This document shows positions 25,075 through 34,141 of a stretch of DNA of 64,000 nucleotides, piece by piece. The DNA comes from Gemmata palustris (lineage in GTDB: Bacteria > Planctomycetota > Planctomycetia > Gemmatales > Gemmataceae), in the NCBI RefSeq assembly GCF_017939745.1, contig NZ_JAGKQQ010000001.1, forward strand, positions 6,711,299-6,775,298, read 5' to 3'. Position 1 is the first letter of the stretch. Each line of letters opens with the position of its first letter. The notes below the pieces were generated by a model. The model saw nothing but the letters and a program-made list of their open reading frames with translations. It did not search any database and had not been told where the DNA came from. A program made the position numbers and the translations under genes.

Positions 25075-26133
25075 ATGACTCTTCGTCGGCACTTCAGCGC
25101 GATCGTCGCGGTGCTTATTGCGCCCGCGTTCGCGTCCGCCGCGAGCTACGACACTGCAAACTTCACCACCGAAGCGCCGACCGCCAAACTCGCTCAAGAG
25201 TTCGGTGAAATGGCCGAGTTCTACCGCAAAGAAAAGGCACTCGAATGGACCGGTAGAGAAATGCCCCAGTGGCCGCGCCGGTGCCCGCTCCAGGTCCAGA
25301 TCACGCAGGGCTCCGCGGGCGGCGCCACGACGTTCACGTTCGGTCAGGAGGGCGGCAAGCCCGTCGTCACGAGTTTGCGCATGGAGATCCGCGGCGACGC
25401 GAAGCAGCTCCTCCACAGTGTTCTGCCCCACGAAGTCACGCACACCGTGTTCGCGCACTACTTCGGGCGCCCGGTCCCGCGCTGGGCGGACGAGGGCGGC
25501 AGCGTACTGAGCGAAAACGAGGACGAGTGCTTCAGTCACGACGTGCGGTGCCGCGAACTGCTGAACGCCGGGCGCGGCATCCGGCTCCGCGTGCTGTTCC
25601 GCATGACCGAGTACCCGCGCGACATGCTCGTGCTGTACGCACAGGGCTACTCGGTGTCGCACTACCTCGTCCGCAAGGGCGGCGACGGGCGCGAGGGGCG
25701 CGGGAAGTTGCTCCAGTTCCTCGGACTCGGGATGCAGGGCAACAGTGCCGAGAGCTGGAACGCGGCCGCGAGCAAGGTGTACGGCTTCGACACGATCGAC
25801 GCACTGGAAGAGTCCTGGTTGACCGCACTGAAGAACCCGCCGGCCCGCGTGGTCGCACGCGGCACCAACCCGGCGGGCGGCCTAGCCAGTAGCGGAGGCG
25901 CGCCGCGGACGGAACTCCGCACGTCGGCGGCCCCCACGATGCCGCTGCTCGACCCGCCGGTGCGAGCCGTTCGCGGGACCGCGCCGGACCGCGAGCCGAC
26001 CCGCCCGACGCACCTCCCGCCCGCCGATCCGACCACGTTCGGGAGCAGCCCGGTTGTTCGGCCGGCCGCGCCGGAACTTCCGCCGCCGGCCTTATTGCTC
26101 CCGCCGGAGCTTCCGCGACCGGTGAACCGGTAG
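25075..26133 (+). CDS. Secreted gluzincin-type zinc metalloprotease
   Basis: A 352-residue exported protein with a GGAGG ribosome binding site and a signal peptide (MTLRRHFSAIVAVLIAPAFASA). The catalytic zinc site is clear: HEVTH at residues 119-123, with the downstream Glu ligand in WADEGGS (Glu140), the HExxH...E arrangement of gluzincins. Residues 170-260 form a helical domain typical of such peptidases (MLVLYAQGYSVSHYLVRKGG). The last 90 residues are a proline-rich tail of low complexity. Planctomycete members of this type are of unknown substrate. A strong intrinsic terminator follows. Confidence 0.82.
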   Translation: MTLRRHFSAIVAVLIAPAFASAASYDTANFTTEAPTAKLAQEFGEMAEFYRKEKALEWTGREMPQWPRRCPLQVQITQGSAGGATTFTFGQEGGKPVVTSLRMEIRGDAKQLLHSVLPHEVTHTVFAHYFGRPVPRWADEGGSVLSENEDECFSHDVRCRELLNAGRGIRLRVLFRMTEYPRDMLVLYAQGYSVSHYLVRKGGDGREGRGKLLQFLGLGMQGNSAESWNAAASKVYGFDTIDALEESWLTALKNPPARVVARGTNPAGGLASSGGAPRTELRTSAAPTMPLLDPPVRAVRGTAPDREPTRPTHLPPADPTTFGSSPVVRPAAPELPPPALLLPPELPRPVNR

Positions 26134-26156
26134 GAGCCGACAGCCAAGCAAGAAAC

Positions 26157-26194
26157 AAACAAACGCTCGGAACCACTCCGAGCGTTTGTTTTTG
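26157..26194 (+). terminator. Intrinsic terminator after the metalloprotease gene
   Basis: A perfect 15-bp stem (AAACAAACGCTCGGA at 26157-26171 pairing with 26177-26191) with a 5-base loop and a following TTTTT run. It is A-rich on its left arm, so it could work on both strands. Confidence 0.88.
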
Positions 26195-26400
26195 TGAGCC
26201 GCTTCGAGTCGCCGAACCGAAGAGGCTAACGGCCAACGCAGCACATCTTCGATCCCATCAACTTCAGACGAGACTGTGTGTAACAACTGGCCGGGGCGCT
26301 GTTCCCGTGCATGGTCGCGTGCGGGTATGATCGCGCCGGGTTGCGGGCGCTTCGACCTTTCCACCCCATTTCGGGGTAGGCGCGACACGAGGAACGAATC

Positions 26401-28671
26401 ATGGCGAGCAAGAAGTGGCTGCTGGTGGCCCCGGTCGCGGGCGCACTGGGGCTCGGGGCCGGCGTGGGGGCGGACAAGTTCCTCAGCGCCGCGGGGGACG
26501 CGAAACAAGACCTCAAACCCGCGACCACACTTCCACTGACGCGGGTGGTGCTGTTCAACAGCGGGGTCGGGTACTTCTCCCGAAGCGGCGAAGTCGAGGG
26601 CGAGGCGCGTGTGGACCTCACGTTTCCCGAAAGTGATGTCAACGACCTGCTCAAGAGCATGGTCCTCGAGGACTTCGGGCGCGGGCGCATTTCGGCCGTG
26701 AGTTACGACTCCCGCGAGCCCATCGCGCGCACGCTCGGTTCGTTCGCGATCAACCTGAACAACAATCCGACGTTCGCGGGGATCATCGGCCAGTTGCGCG
26801 GGGAACGCATCGAGGTCGCCGTTAGTGCGGCCGCGGTCAACCAACCGGGCAAGCTCACGGGCACGATCGTCGGTGTCGAGAAGCAGAAAGTGCCCGCGGG
26901 CACCCAGACCCTCGACGCGGATGTGCTGAACATGTGGTGCGCGGAGGGGATGCGCGCCATCAGGATGACCGACATCCAATCGCTGCGGTTCAGCAACCCG
27001 GTGATCGAGAGCGAGTTCCGGCGCGCCCTGGAGGTCCTGGCGCTGAGCCACGATTCTCAGAAGAAGGCGGTTCAGTTGCACTTCGCGGGCGAGGGCAAGC
27101 GCAAGGTCCAGGTCGGGTACGTCATCGACGCGCCGATCTGGAAGACCAGTTACCGGCTGCTGATGAACGAGAAGGAGAAGCCGTACTTGCAGGGCTGGGC
27201 GATGGTGGAGAACCCGACCGACGAGGACTGGACCGGGGTCAAGATGGCACTCGTGTCGGGGCGCCCGATCTCGTTCAAAATGGACCTGTACAACCCGCTG
27301 TACGTGGAGCGCCCCACCGTCGAGCCCGAGTTGTTCGCGTCGCTCCGACCTGTCACGTACCAGGGCAATTTCAACGGGCGTGGCGAGCGAGGTACTGGAG
27401 ATAACCAGCAAGTCTTTAACTTCAGTACCGGCCTGTTCGGGAATCAAGCTGCTCCTCGTCTGCCTGTTCCCGCGCTCGGGCCTCTGCCACTCGCATTCGA
27501 TGCCCCAATGCCCCCTGCGGGCGGGAAACTCGGCGGGCTCGCCGGTGGCGTCCCCACTGACGGTGTGCCCGCGTTTGAAAAAATGAAGCTCGCGGGAGTA
27601 AACGACCCGGCCGGGGAAGCACTGCGGCGGAAGCACGCAGCGGGTACTGCGGCGGAACTGGCCCAGCGGCTGGGCGCTGGCAGTGTTGGGAACGCGGCGA
27701 CGGCGGGTGCGCTGGGGGACTTCTTCCAGTACACGATCGACCACCCGGTCACGCTCCCGCGCCAGAAATCGGCCCTCCTTCCCATCGTCGGGAAGGACAT
27801 CGAAGGGACGCGGGTCTCGATCTACAACGCGGGCGTGCAAGCCAAGCACCCGCTGCTCGGGCTGCGTCTCAAGAACACGAGCGGCGCGCACTTGAACCAG
27901 GGTCCGATCACGGTGTTCGAGGGCAGCACTTACGCCGGGGACACGCGCGTGCTGGACGTCCAGCCGAACGAGGAACGGCTCCTGAGCTACGCCATCGACC
28001 TGGGTACCGAAGTCGATCCCAAGGCGGGTGCGGGTAAGCAGAAGATCACGAGCATCAAGGCCGTGAAGGGGATCGTGACCACGACCACGAAGGTGACCGA
28101 GGAGACGACGTACAAGGCCATCAACCGGTCGCAGGCGGACCGCGCGCTGTTGATCGAGCACCCGAACCGGACGAGTCAGCAGTTCAAGTTGGTGGACACG
28201 GACAAGCCCACGGAGGATACGCCCGAGGTGTTCCGGTTCGCGCTCGGGCTCAAGGCCGGTGAGACCAAATCGTTCACGGTCAAGGAGGAGCGCGATGACG
28301 TGAGCACGATCGCGCTGACCAACGGGGCGGAAGACCAGATCCGGTACTTCGTGTCGCTGAGTGAGGCCAGTCCCGCGCTCAAGCAGCGGCTCGCCGAGGC
28401 GCTCACGATCAAGGGGGGCTGGGACGCGACCGCGCGCGAGCTGGCCCAGGTGACCGCTGACCTGCAGCGGTTCACGATCGACCAGGACCGGATTCGTAAG
28501 AACCTGCGCGAGACGCCGAAGGAGTCCGAGGTGTACGCGACGTACCTGAAGAAGCTGTCGGACCAGGAGAAGGAGATCGACGCACTCACGGCCAAGCAGA
28601 AGGGGCTCGTGGGCGACGAGTTCCAGGCTCGCAAGAAGTACGAGCACTTCCTCGCCAACATCAACGACTGA
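26401..28671 (+). CDS. DUF4139 domain protein, secreted or membrane-anchored
   Basis: A 756-residue protein with a hydrophobic N-terminal helix (WLLVAPVAGALGLGAGVGA), a GAGGAA site before the ATG, and a DUF4139-type body. The opening TRVVLFNSGVGYFSRSGEVEGEARVDL and the LKSMVLEDF segment match the N-terminal part of this family. VSYVIDAPIWKTSYRLLM-like sequence (here VGYVIDAPIWKTSYRLLM) and WAMVENPTDEDWTGVKMALVSGRPISF match the DUF4139 core around residues 240-300. A Gly/Pro-rich linker at about 320-390 separates it from a C-terminal half that ends in a coiled coil (DRIRKNLRETPKESEVY, LSDQEKEIDALTAKQKGL). Family function is unknown. Confidence 0.85.
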   Translation: MASKKWLLVAPVAGALGLGAGVGADKFLSAAGDAKQDLKPATTLPLTRVVLFNSGVGYFSRSGEVEGEARVDLTFPESDVNDLLKSMVLEDFGRGRISAVSYDSREPIARTLGSFAINLNNNPTFAGIIGQLRGERIEVAVSAAAVNQPGKLTGTIVGVEKQKVPAGTQTLDADVLNMWCAEGMRAIRMTDIQSLRFSNPVIESEFRRALEVLALSHDSQKKAVQLHFAGEGKRKVQVGYVIDAPIWKTSYRLLMNEKEKPYLQGWAMVENPTDEDWTGVKMALVSGRPISFKMDLYNPLYVERPTVEPELFASLRPVTYQGNFNGRGERGTGDNQQVFNFSTGLFGNQAAPRLPVPALGPLPLAFDAPMPPAGGKLGGLAGGVPTDGVPAFEKMKLAGVNDPAGEALRRKHAAGTAAELAQRLGAGSVGNAATAGALGDFFQYTIDHPVTLPRQKSALLPIVGKDIEGTRVSIYNAGVQAKHPLLGLRLKNTSGAHLNQGPITVFEGSTYAGDTRVLDVQPNEERLLSYAIDLGTEVDPKAGAGKQKITSIKAVKGIVTTTTKVTEETTYKAINRSQADRALLIEHPNRTSQQFKLVDTDKPTEDTPEVFRFALGLKAGETKSFTVKEERDDVSTIALTNGAEDQIRYFVSLSEASPALKQRLAEALTIKGGWDATARELAQVTADLQRFTIDQDRIRKNLRETPKESEVYATYLKKLSDQEKEIDALTAKQKGLVGDEFQARKKYEHFLANIND

Positions 28672-28722
28672 TTCAGGTGCAGCACTCTGCCCCTGTGGGG
28701 CGCCAATCGTGTAGACGGCAAA

Positions 28723-28796
28723 CACCGCCCGCTCGTTGGCACTCGCGGTTCGCCAAAAGACTCCGAGCGAACCGCGAGTGCAACGAGCGGGCGGTG
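28723..28796. repeat. 30-bp inverted repeat between DUF4139 gene and miaB
   Basis: The left arm (28723-28753) begins CACCGCCCGCTCGTTG and the right arm (28767-28796) is its complement except for one extra G on the left. The loop is 13 bases. It lies 52 bases after the DUF4139 stop. With no U-tract, it is either a long terminator-like hairpin or a repeat element. Confidence 0.8.
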
Positions 28797-28939
28797 CGTC
28801 CCGCACCGGCCATTTCCACGCAATAAACGGCCTGACATGAGGCCGCGCGGCCTTTGTGAACCTCGTGCCGCTCTGTATCCTCAACCTGATACTCTTTAAT
28901 TTTAAGAGGCCGGCCCCGTCTCATAACGGTATCCCGACC

Positions 28940-30451
28940 ATGCCGCAGAAAGTCTACATCGAAACCGTCGGCTGCCAGATGAACGTGCTCGACAGCGAGC
29001 TGGTCATCGGTGCCCTCCGCAAGCACGGCTACGACCTCACCGATTCTCCCGCCGACGCGGACGTGCTGTTGTTCAACACGTGCTCCGTGCGCGAGCACGC
29101 GGAAGACAAAACGTACTCGGCGCTCGGCCGCGTGCGCCCCATCAAGCGCGACAAACCGGACACCGTCATCGGCGTGCTGGGCTGCATGGCGCAGAAGGAC
29201 CAGGACGCGATCCGCAAGCGCGCCCCGTTCGTGGACATGATCGTCGGTACGGGGCAGTTGGGGGCGGTGCCGGAACTGGTCGATAAGGTGCGGGCCACGC
29301 GCACGCCGCAACTCGCGGTCAGTTTGGGGCGCGCGGACGGCGGGCGGAATGAAGTCGAAGCGAGTTTCATCAGCTACGACCCGGCCCGCGACCCCTCGAT
29401 GCGCCCGACGCCGTTCCAGGCGTATGTCCGCATTCAGATCGGCTGCGACAAGTTCTGCACGTACTGCGTGGTGCCGAGCACGCGCGGCCCGGAGCAGAGC
29501 CGCCCGCCGGAACACATCTGGAACGAGGTGCGCCAGCTCGTCGATCAGGGCTGCAAGGAAGTCACGCTCCTCGGCCAGACGGTAAACAGCTACGTCTACG
29601 AGTCGGGCGACACGCGCACGCGCCTGAGCGACCTCATCGCGGGCATGCACGAGGTGAACGGCCTGGAGCGCATCAAGTTCGTGACGAACTACCCGAAGGA
29701 CATGACGGACGACCTGCTCGACGCGGTGCGCGAGTTGCCGAAGGTCGTGAAGTACCTGCACGTCCCGGTTCAATCGGGGTGCGACGAGGTGTTGAAGCGC
29801 ATGAAGCGGAACTACACTGCTGATTATTACATGGAGATGCTCGCGCGCTGCCGGGAACTGGTGCCCGGCGTGTCGGTGAGTTCGGACTTCATCGTCGGCT
29901 TCTGCGGCGAAACGGAAGAGAGCTTCCAGAAGTCGATGGAGTTGGTCCGCGTCGCGCAGTTCAAGAACTCGTTCATCTTCAAGTACAGCGAGCGCGCGGG
30001 CACGAAGGCCGCGGACCGGTACCCGGACGACGTGCCCGATGACGTGAAGAAGCGCCGAAACAACGACCTGCTCGCGGTGCAGAACGAGAACAGCCGCATC
30101 GACCACCGCGCGCAAGTCGGCAAGGTGGTGGAAGTCTTGGTCGAAGGCCCGAGCCGGCGTGAACAGCGCGCGAGCCGCGGCCGCGAAGAGCCCGGTCACA
30201 TCACACAACTCACCGGCCGCAGCATGGCCGACCACATCGTGGTGTTCGACGGCACCGAACGGCTCGTCGGCCACACGATCCGCATCGCGATCACCGACGC
30301 CAGCCCGTTCACGCTGTACGGCAACGTACTGACCGACGAAAGCGTGGGCGTGGATACCACCGACCGCCAACCCAACCGGGTGCCGAATAGTCCCCCCTCC
30401 AACCTCGAGATCGGGACGCGCCCGGAGCGCTTTTCGCTTCCTCTAATTTGA
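28940..30451 (+). CDS. miaB: tRNA-2-methylthio-N6-dimethylallyladenosine synthase
   Basis: A 503-residue radical SAM methylthiotransferase that converts i6A37 to ms2i6A37 in tRNA. The N-terminal UPF0004 domain has the three cluster cysteines Cys12 (ETVGCQMN), Cys48 (NTCSVRE) and Cys82 (LGCMAQ). The radical SAM triad CxxxCxxC is at Cys169, Cys173 and Cys176 (GCDKFCTYCVVPSTRG). A C-terminal TRAM domain follows (residues about 390-460). About 40 extra residues lie beyond the TRAM domain. The ATG at 28940 starts directly before the conserved KVYIETVGC; the open frame upstream is not supported. MiaB is preferred over MtaB or RimO because of NTCSVREHAEDK and the DSE motif. Confidence 0.96.
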   Translation: MPQKVYIETVGCQMNVLDSELVIGALRKHGYDLTDSPADADVLLFNTCSVREHAEDKTYSALGRVRPIKRDKPDTVIGVLGCMAQKDQDAIRKRAPFVDMIVGTGQLGAVPELVDKVRATRTPQLAVSLGRADGGRNEVEASFISYDPARDPSMRPTPFQAYVRIQIGCDKFCTYCVVPSTRGPEQSRPPEHIWNEVRQLVDQGCKEVTLLGQTVNSYVYESGDTRTRLSDLIAGMHEVNGLERIKFVTNYPKDMTDDLLDAVRELPKVVKYLHVPVQSGCDEVLKRMKRNYTADYYMEMLARCRELVPGVSVSSDFIVGFCGETEESFQKSMELVRVAQFKNSFIFKYSERAGTKAADRYPDDVPDDVKKRRNNDLLAVQNENSRIDHRAQVGKVVEVLVEGPSRREQRASRGREEPGHITQLTGRSMADHIVVFDGTERLVGHTIRIAITDASPFTLYGNVLTDESVGVDTTDRQPNRVPNSPPSNLEIGTRPERFSLPLI

Positions 30452-30480
30452 GGGTCCGGCGCGGCGTCCCTACCTCGTAG

Positions 30481-30514
30481 CAAGCGCCGGGTCGTAGATA
30501 CTCACCGGCGCTTG
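30481..30514. repeat. 10-bp inverted repeat in the miaB-glnE gap
   Basis: CAAGCGCCGG at 30481-30490 pairs perfectly with CCGGCGCTTG at 30505-30514, with a 14-base loop. It lies 29 bases after the miaB stop and may be a weak terminator. No U-tract follows. Confidence 0.45.
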
Positions 30515-30672
30515 CCAGCGAGTGCCTGCGACCCGAGGGGCGATCGCGGGGTTCAGCACGACCAAGTTTCACACCGCCGGCCCGGGGATCGTGCTCGGCG
30601 CAACGGCCCTGGTGTGGAAGCTGAAATAAGGCGGGCTGTGTCGGTCTCACATTGCCGCGGTATCATCTCTGC

Positions 30673-33600
30673 ATGGCCTCTCTCGAAGACACCATCCTGA
30701 AAGCCGTGCGCGACGCGGACCGCGGGCGCCGGAACCTCGCCGCGCTCGCCGCGCACCTCGGGGCGTCCGCGCCCGAACTGTTCGCGCCGCTCGGTCGGCT
30801 CCTGCCGCGGACCGCGGACCCGGACATGGCGCTCAACAATCTGGAGCGCCTGTTCGCGCGCCCGGACGCCCGCGCGCACCTCCCCGCGCTGCTCGAAACG
30901 CGCGCCCGCGAACTCGACGCCACGCTCCAACTGCTCGCCACCTCGCAGTTCTTCGCGGACACGCTCGCGGCCTACCCCGAGTTCCTCGCGACCGTGTTCC
31001 ACGTGCCCAAGCGGAACCCCTTCACCCCCGAACTCATTGCCCAACTCAAAGGCGAGGTGGACGCGGCCGGCGACGACGCGGGCGTGCTGCGCGCGTTCCG
31101 CCGGTTCCGCGACCGGCACACGCTCCGCATCGGCATCGGCGACGTGATCCGCGACCGGCCGCTCGAAGAGATCACGCGCGAACTCTCTCGCCTCGCCGAC
31201 GCATCGATCGAAGTCGCACTCCAGCACGCGCTGCGAACCGTTACGACACGGTTCGGTAGCCCGACCGCGCCGACCGGTCAGCCCGCGAAAATTACGACGC
31301 TCGCGTTCGGCAAACTCGGCGGTGACGAGCTGAACTATTCGAGCGACATTGACCTGATGTTCGTGTACGACTTCGACGGCGAGACTAATCGAAGGTCGGG
31401 AGTGAGCAACGCCGAGTTCTTCGGCCGCGTGGTCAGCGAAGTCGTGCGGTTGCTTTCGAGCCACACGGACCGCGGGTTCGCGTACCGGGTGGACCTGCGC
31501 CTCCGGCCGGAGGGGAACCGCGGGTCACTCGCCCGGAGCCTGGCGAGCACGCTCAGCTACTACGACACGATGGGCCGCACGTGGGAGCGCCAGGCGCTCA
31601 TCAAGCTGCGGCACGTGGGCGGCGACCCGGCGCTCGCGCGCGACTTCCTCTCGGCCGTCGAGCCGTTCGTGTACCGCAAGTATTTCAGCTTTTCCGAGAT
31701 CAACGAGGTGAAGGCGCTCAAGCGCCAGATGGAAGCGAAGGCCCAGCGCGCGCAATCGGACAACACGGACCTCCCGCGCGACGTGAAGACCGGGCGCGGC
31801 GGCATCCGCGACATCGAGTACACGGTCCAGTTCCTTCAGTTGCTCAACGGCGGCGACCTCCCGGCCGTGCGCCAGCGGAACACGCTCCTCGCGCTCGAAG
31901 CGCTGGAAATCGCCGGGTGCCTGAGTTCGCAGGAGACGTACATCCTCGCGGACGCCTACCGGTTCCTGCGCAAGACCGAGCACCGGCTGCAACTGCTGTT
32001 TGACCTCCAGACGCACAAACTGCCCGCCGAAGGGGACGAGCTGCGGAAACTCGCGCGGCGCATGGGGTACGCGATAGCACGGAACGCGGAGCGCGGAGCG
32101 CGGAACGAAGACGAGCCACCGCACGCCCCTCCCGAGGGCGGGGAACTCGGTCCCGAGGGCGGCGCTTCCAGTTCCGCGCTCCGCGCTCCGAGTTCCGCGC
32201 TCTCCGCGCAGCGCCGCTCGCCGCTCGACGAGTCCGACCCGCCGCCGCTCGACACGCGCGACCTGTTGGTCGATCCACTCGACCGGTTCCTGAAAGACCT
32301 GCAGGACAAGACGTCGATCGATCGCACCATCCTGAACCACTTGCTGCACCAGTCGTTTCAGGGAGAAGACGGGCACTCGGAGCCGGAAGCCGACCTGATT
32401 CTCGACCCGGACCCGGACGCAGAGACCGTGCGCGCGGTGCTCGGGCGCTACCCGTTCCGCGACGTGCCGAAGGCGTTCGCCAACCTGTCCGCGCTGGCAC
32501 GGGAGAGCGTGCCGTTCCTGTCCGCGCGCCGGTGCCGGCACTTCCTCGCGAGTATCGCCCCGCCGCTCTTGCGCGCCGTGGCCGCCAGTCCCGATCCGGA
32601 CGCGGCCCTCACCGACCTGGAGCGCGTCAGCGCGTCACTCGGCGCGAAGGCCGTGCTGTGGGAGCTGTTCAGCATCAGCCCGCCCAGCCTGAAGTTGTAC
32701 GTCGAACTGTGTGCCGGGAGCCCGTACCTGTCGGGGTTGCTCATCAACAACCCGGGTATGGTGGACGAACTGCTCGATTCGCTCGTACTCAATCAACCGC
32801 GCACGGCCGACGAGCTTCACGCCGAGTTAACGGAACTCCTCCGAGGGGCAACCGATCCGGACCCGATTCTGCACAGCTTTCAGGACAAAGAGTTCCTGCG
32901 CATCGGTGTGGGCGACCTGCTCGGCAAGGCGGACGTGCGCGTCACCACCGCGGCCCTTTCCGACGTGGCCGACACGATTCTGAACCAGGTCGTGGAACTG
33001 GTCGAGCCTTCCGTTCGTGCGAAGTTCGGCGATCCGATCATTGAAGCGCGCGACGGCCCTCAACCGTTGGAGGACGTTTTCACCGGCCGGCTGACACCGG
33101 CCGTTCGCCCAGAATGTCCCTACGTCCTTCTCGGCCTCGGCAAACTCGGCGGCCGCGAGATCAGTTACCACAGCGACCTCGACCTGCTGCTCGTGTACGA
33201 AGCCGACGGCACGACGTCGCGCGGTGAGGCGAATCGGTTGTATTTCACCGAACTGGCGCAGCGCGTCATCAAGACCGCGAGCCGGATGGGGCCGATGGGC
33301 CGGCTTTACGAGGTGGACATGCGGCTGCGGCCGACGGGCAAGTCCGGGAGCCTCGTGCTGCCGCTCTCGGAGTTCCGCCGGTACTTCGCGAGTTCGACGT
33401 GTCAGCTCTGGGAGCGGCAAGCGCTCGCCCGCGCGCGGGTCGTTCGCGGAGAGGCCCGGTTCGCGGACGAAGTGACGGCCGCGGTCCGTACCGCGATGCT
33501 CGGTCCCGCGTGGCACCCGGAGGTGGTGGACGAGGTGCGGGCGATGCGCCAGAAGCTCGAAGCGACCGCCAGCCAGTGGAGCCTGAAGCGCGGACCGGGC

Positions 33601-33963
33601 GGGTTAACGGACGTGGAGTTCGCGGTGCAGTTGCTCCAATTGAAGTACGGGCGCAAGCACCCGGACGTCCTGAAGCCGAACGTGTGGGACGCGCTCGACG
33701 CACTGGCCGCGGCCGGCCTACTCCCCGCGAACGATGCGACCGCGCTGCGCGACGGCTACTCGTTTCTGCGCCTCGTCGAAGCGCGCTTGCGGATCGTGAC
33801 CGACCGGCCACTGACGGAGATCCCCGAAGCGGCCGACGATCAGGCGAAACTCGCGTACCGACTCGGGTTCGTGGCCTCTTCGGACTTCCTCGGAGCGTTT
33901 CGTGAGGCTACCGCGGGCATCCGAACGGCGTATCTCGCCGCCACCGCGCGCGAGCGATCATAA
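30673..33963 (+). CDS. glnE: Bifunctional glutamine synthetase adenylyltransferase/deadenylase
   Basis: A 1096-residue GlnE, which adenylylates and deadenylylates glutamine synthetase. It has two nucleotidyltransferase domains. The N-terminal one has GKLGGDELNYSSDIDL with D225 and D227, and the following GRGGIRDIEYTVQFLQL. The C-terminal one has GKLGGREISYHSDLDL with D835 and D837, and RGPGGLTDVEFAVQLLQL. E. coli GlnE is about 946 residues, so this one is longer by roughly 150. Part of the excess is a low-complexity insertion at about residues 470-515 (DNA 32081-32196) made by a palindromic repeat, in the linker between LARRMGY and FLKDLQDK. A second repeat-like half lies at 33077-33110. No glnA is in the window. 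Confidence 0.95.
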   Translation: MASLEDTILKAVRDADRGRRNLAALAAHLGASAPELFAPLGRLLPRTADPDMALNNLERLFARPDARAHLPALLETRARELDATLQLLATSQFFADTLAAYPEFLATVFHVPKRNPFTPELIAQLKGEVDAAGDDAGVLRAFRRFRDRHTLRIGIGDVIRDRPLEEITRELSRLADASIEVALQHALRTVTTRFGSPTAPTGQPAKITTLAFGKLGGDELNYSSDIDLMFVYDFDGETNRRSGVSNAEFFGRVVSEVVRLLSSHTDRGFAYRVDLRLRPEGNRGSLARSLASTLSYYDTMGRTWERQALIKLRHVGGDPALARDFLSAVEPFVYRKYFSFSEINEVKALKRQMEAKAQRAQSDNTDLPRDVKTGRGGIRDIEYTVQFLQLLNGGDLPAVRQRNTLLALEALEIAGCLSSQETYILADAYRFLRKTEHRLQLLFDLQTHKLPAEGDELRKLARRMGYAIARNAERGARNEDEPPHAPPEGGELGPEGGASSSALRAPSSALSAQRRSPLDESDPPPLDTRDLLVDPLDRFLKDLQDKTSIDRTILNHLLHQSFQGEDGHSEPEADLILDPDPDAETVRAVLGRYPFRDVPKAFANLSALARESVPFLSARRCRHFLASIAPPLLRAVAASPDPDAALTDLERVSASLGAKAVLWELFSISPPSLKLYVELCAGSPYLSGLLINNPGMVDELLDSLVLNQPRTADELHAELTELLRGATDPDPILHSFQDKEFLRIGVGDLLGKADVRVTTAALSDVADTILNQVVELVEPSVRAKFGDPIIEARDGPQPLEDVFTGRLTPAVRPECPYVLLGLGKLGGREISYHSDLDLLLVYEADGTTSRGEANRLYFTELAQRVIKTASRMGPMGRLYEVDMRLRPTGKSGSLVLPLSEFRRYFASSTCQLWERQALARARVVRGEARFADEVTAAVRTAMLGPAWHPEVVDEVRAMRQKLEATASQWSLKRGPGGLTDVEFAVQLLQLKYGRKHPDVLKPNVWDALDALAAAGLLPANDATALRDGYSFLRLVEARLRIVTDRPLTEIPEAADDQAKLAYRLGFVASSDFLGAFREATAGIRTAYLAATARERS
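32081..32196. repeat. Palindromic repeat inserted in frame in glnE
   Basis: The left arm (32081-32106) reads GGAACGCGGAGCGCGGAGCG then CGGAAC. The right arm (32171-32196) is its complement at 25 of 26 bases. The loop is 64 bases. It keeps the glnE frame and encodes low-complexity residues rich in Ala, Arg, Glu and Ser. A related palindrome is at 36454-36530, next to tRNA-Glu, so it belongs to a dispersed family. Confidence 0.8.
33077..33110. repeat. Half-copy of the GGCGAACGG palindromic family inside glnE
   Basis: TTTTCACCGGCCGGCTGACA and the bases after it (to CCGTTCGCC) match the right arm of the palindromic repeats at 49811-49841 and 63549-63582. It sits in glnE just before the second nucleotidyltransferase domain and encodes VFTGRLTPAVRP. 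Either a repeat half was captured as coding sequence, or the likeness is chance in a GC-rich gene. Confidence 0.5.
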
Positions 33964-34141
33964 GTAGATCACGCGGGCCGTACTTCTTCCCCCATCTCGC
34001 CCAAATTCTCGGGGCAGCGGGCGATTCTGAAATCCGCGAAACCGGTCGGCGTCTGGGTGGGTAGAATACGCGTGACCGACGTCCGAATCGGCCCTCTAGC
34101 AAAACCGCCAGGCCGATTCATCTCGGAAAGGATCAAAACTC

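Noticed and set aside
26092-28884. A 930-codon minus-strand frame opposite the DUF4139 gene
   Set aside because: Composition is typical of antisense frames in GC-rich genes, and no domain or ribosome binding site is visible.
28673-30370. A long minus-strand frame opposite miaB
   Set aside because: The opposite strand is a confident MiaB, and the antisense frame shows no motif.
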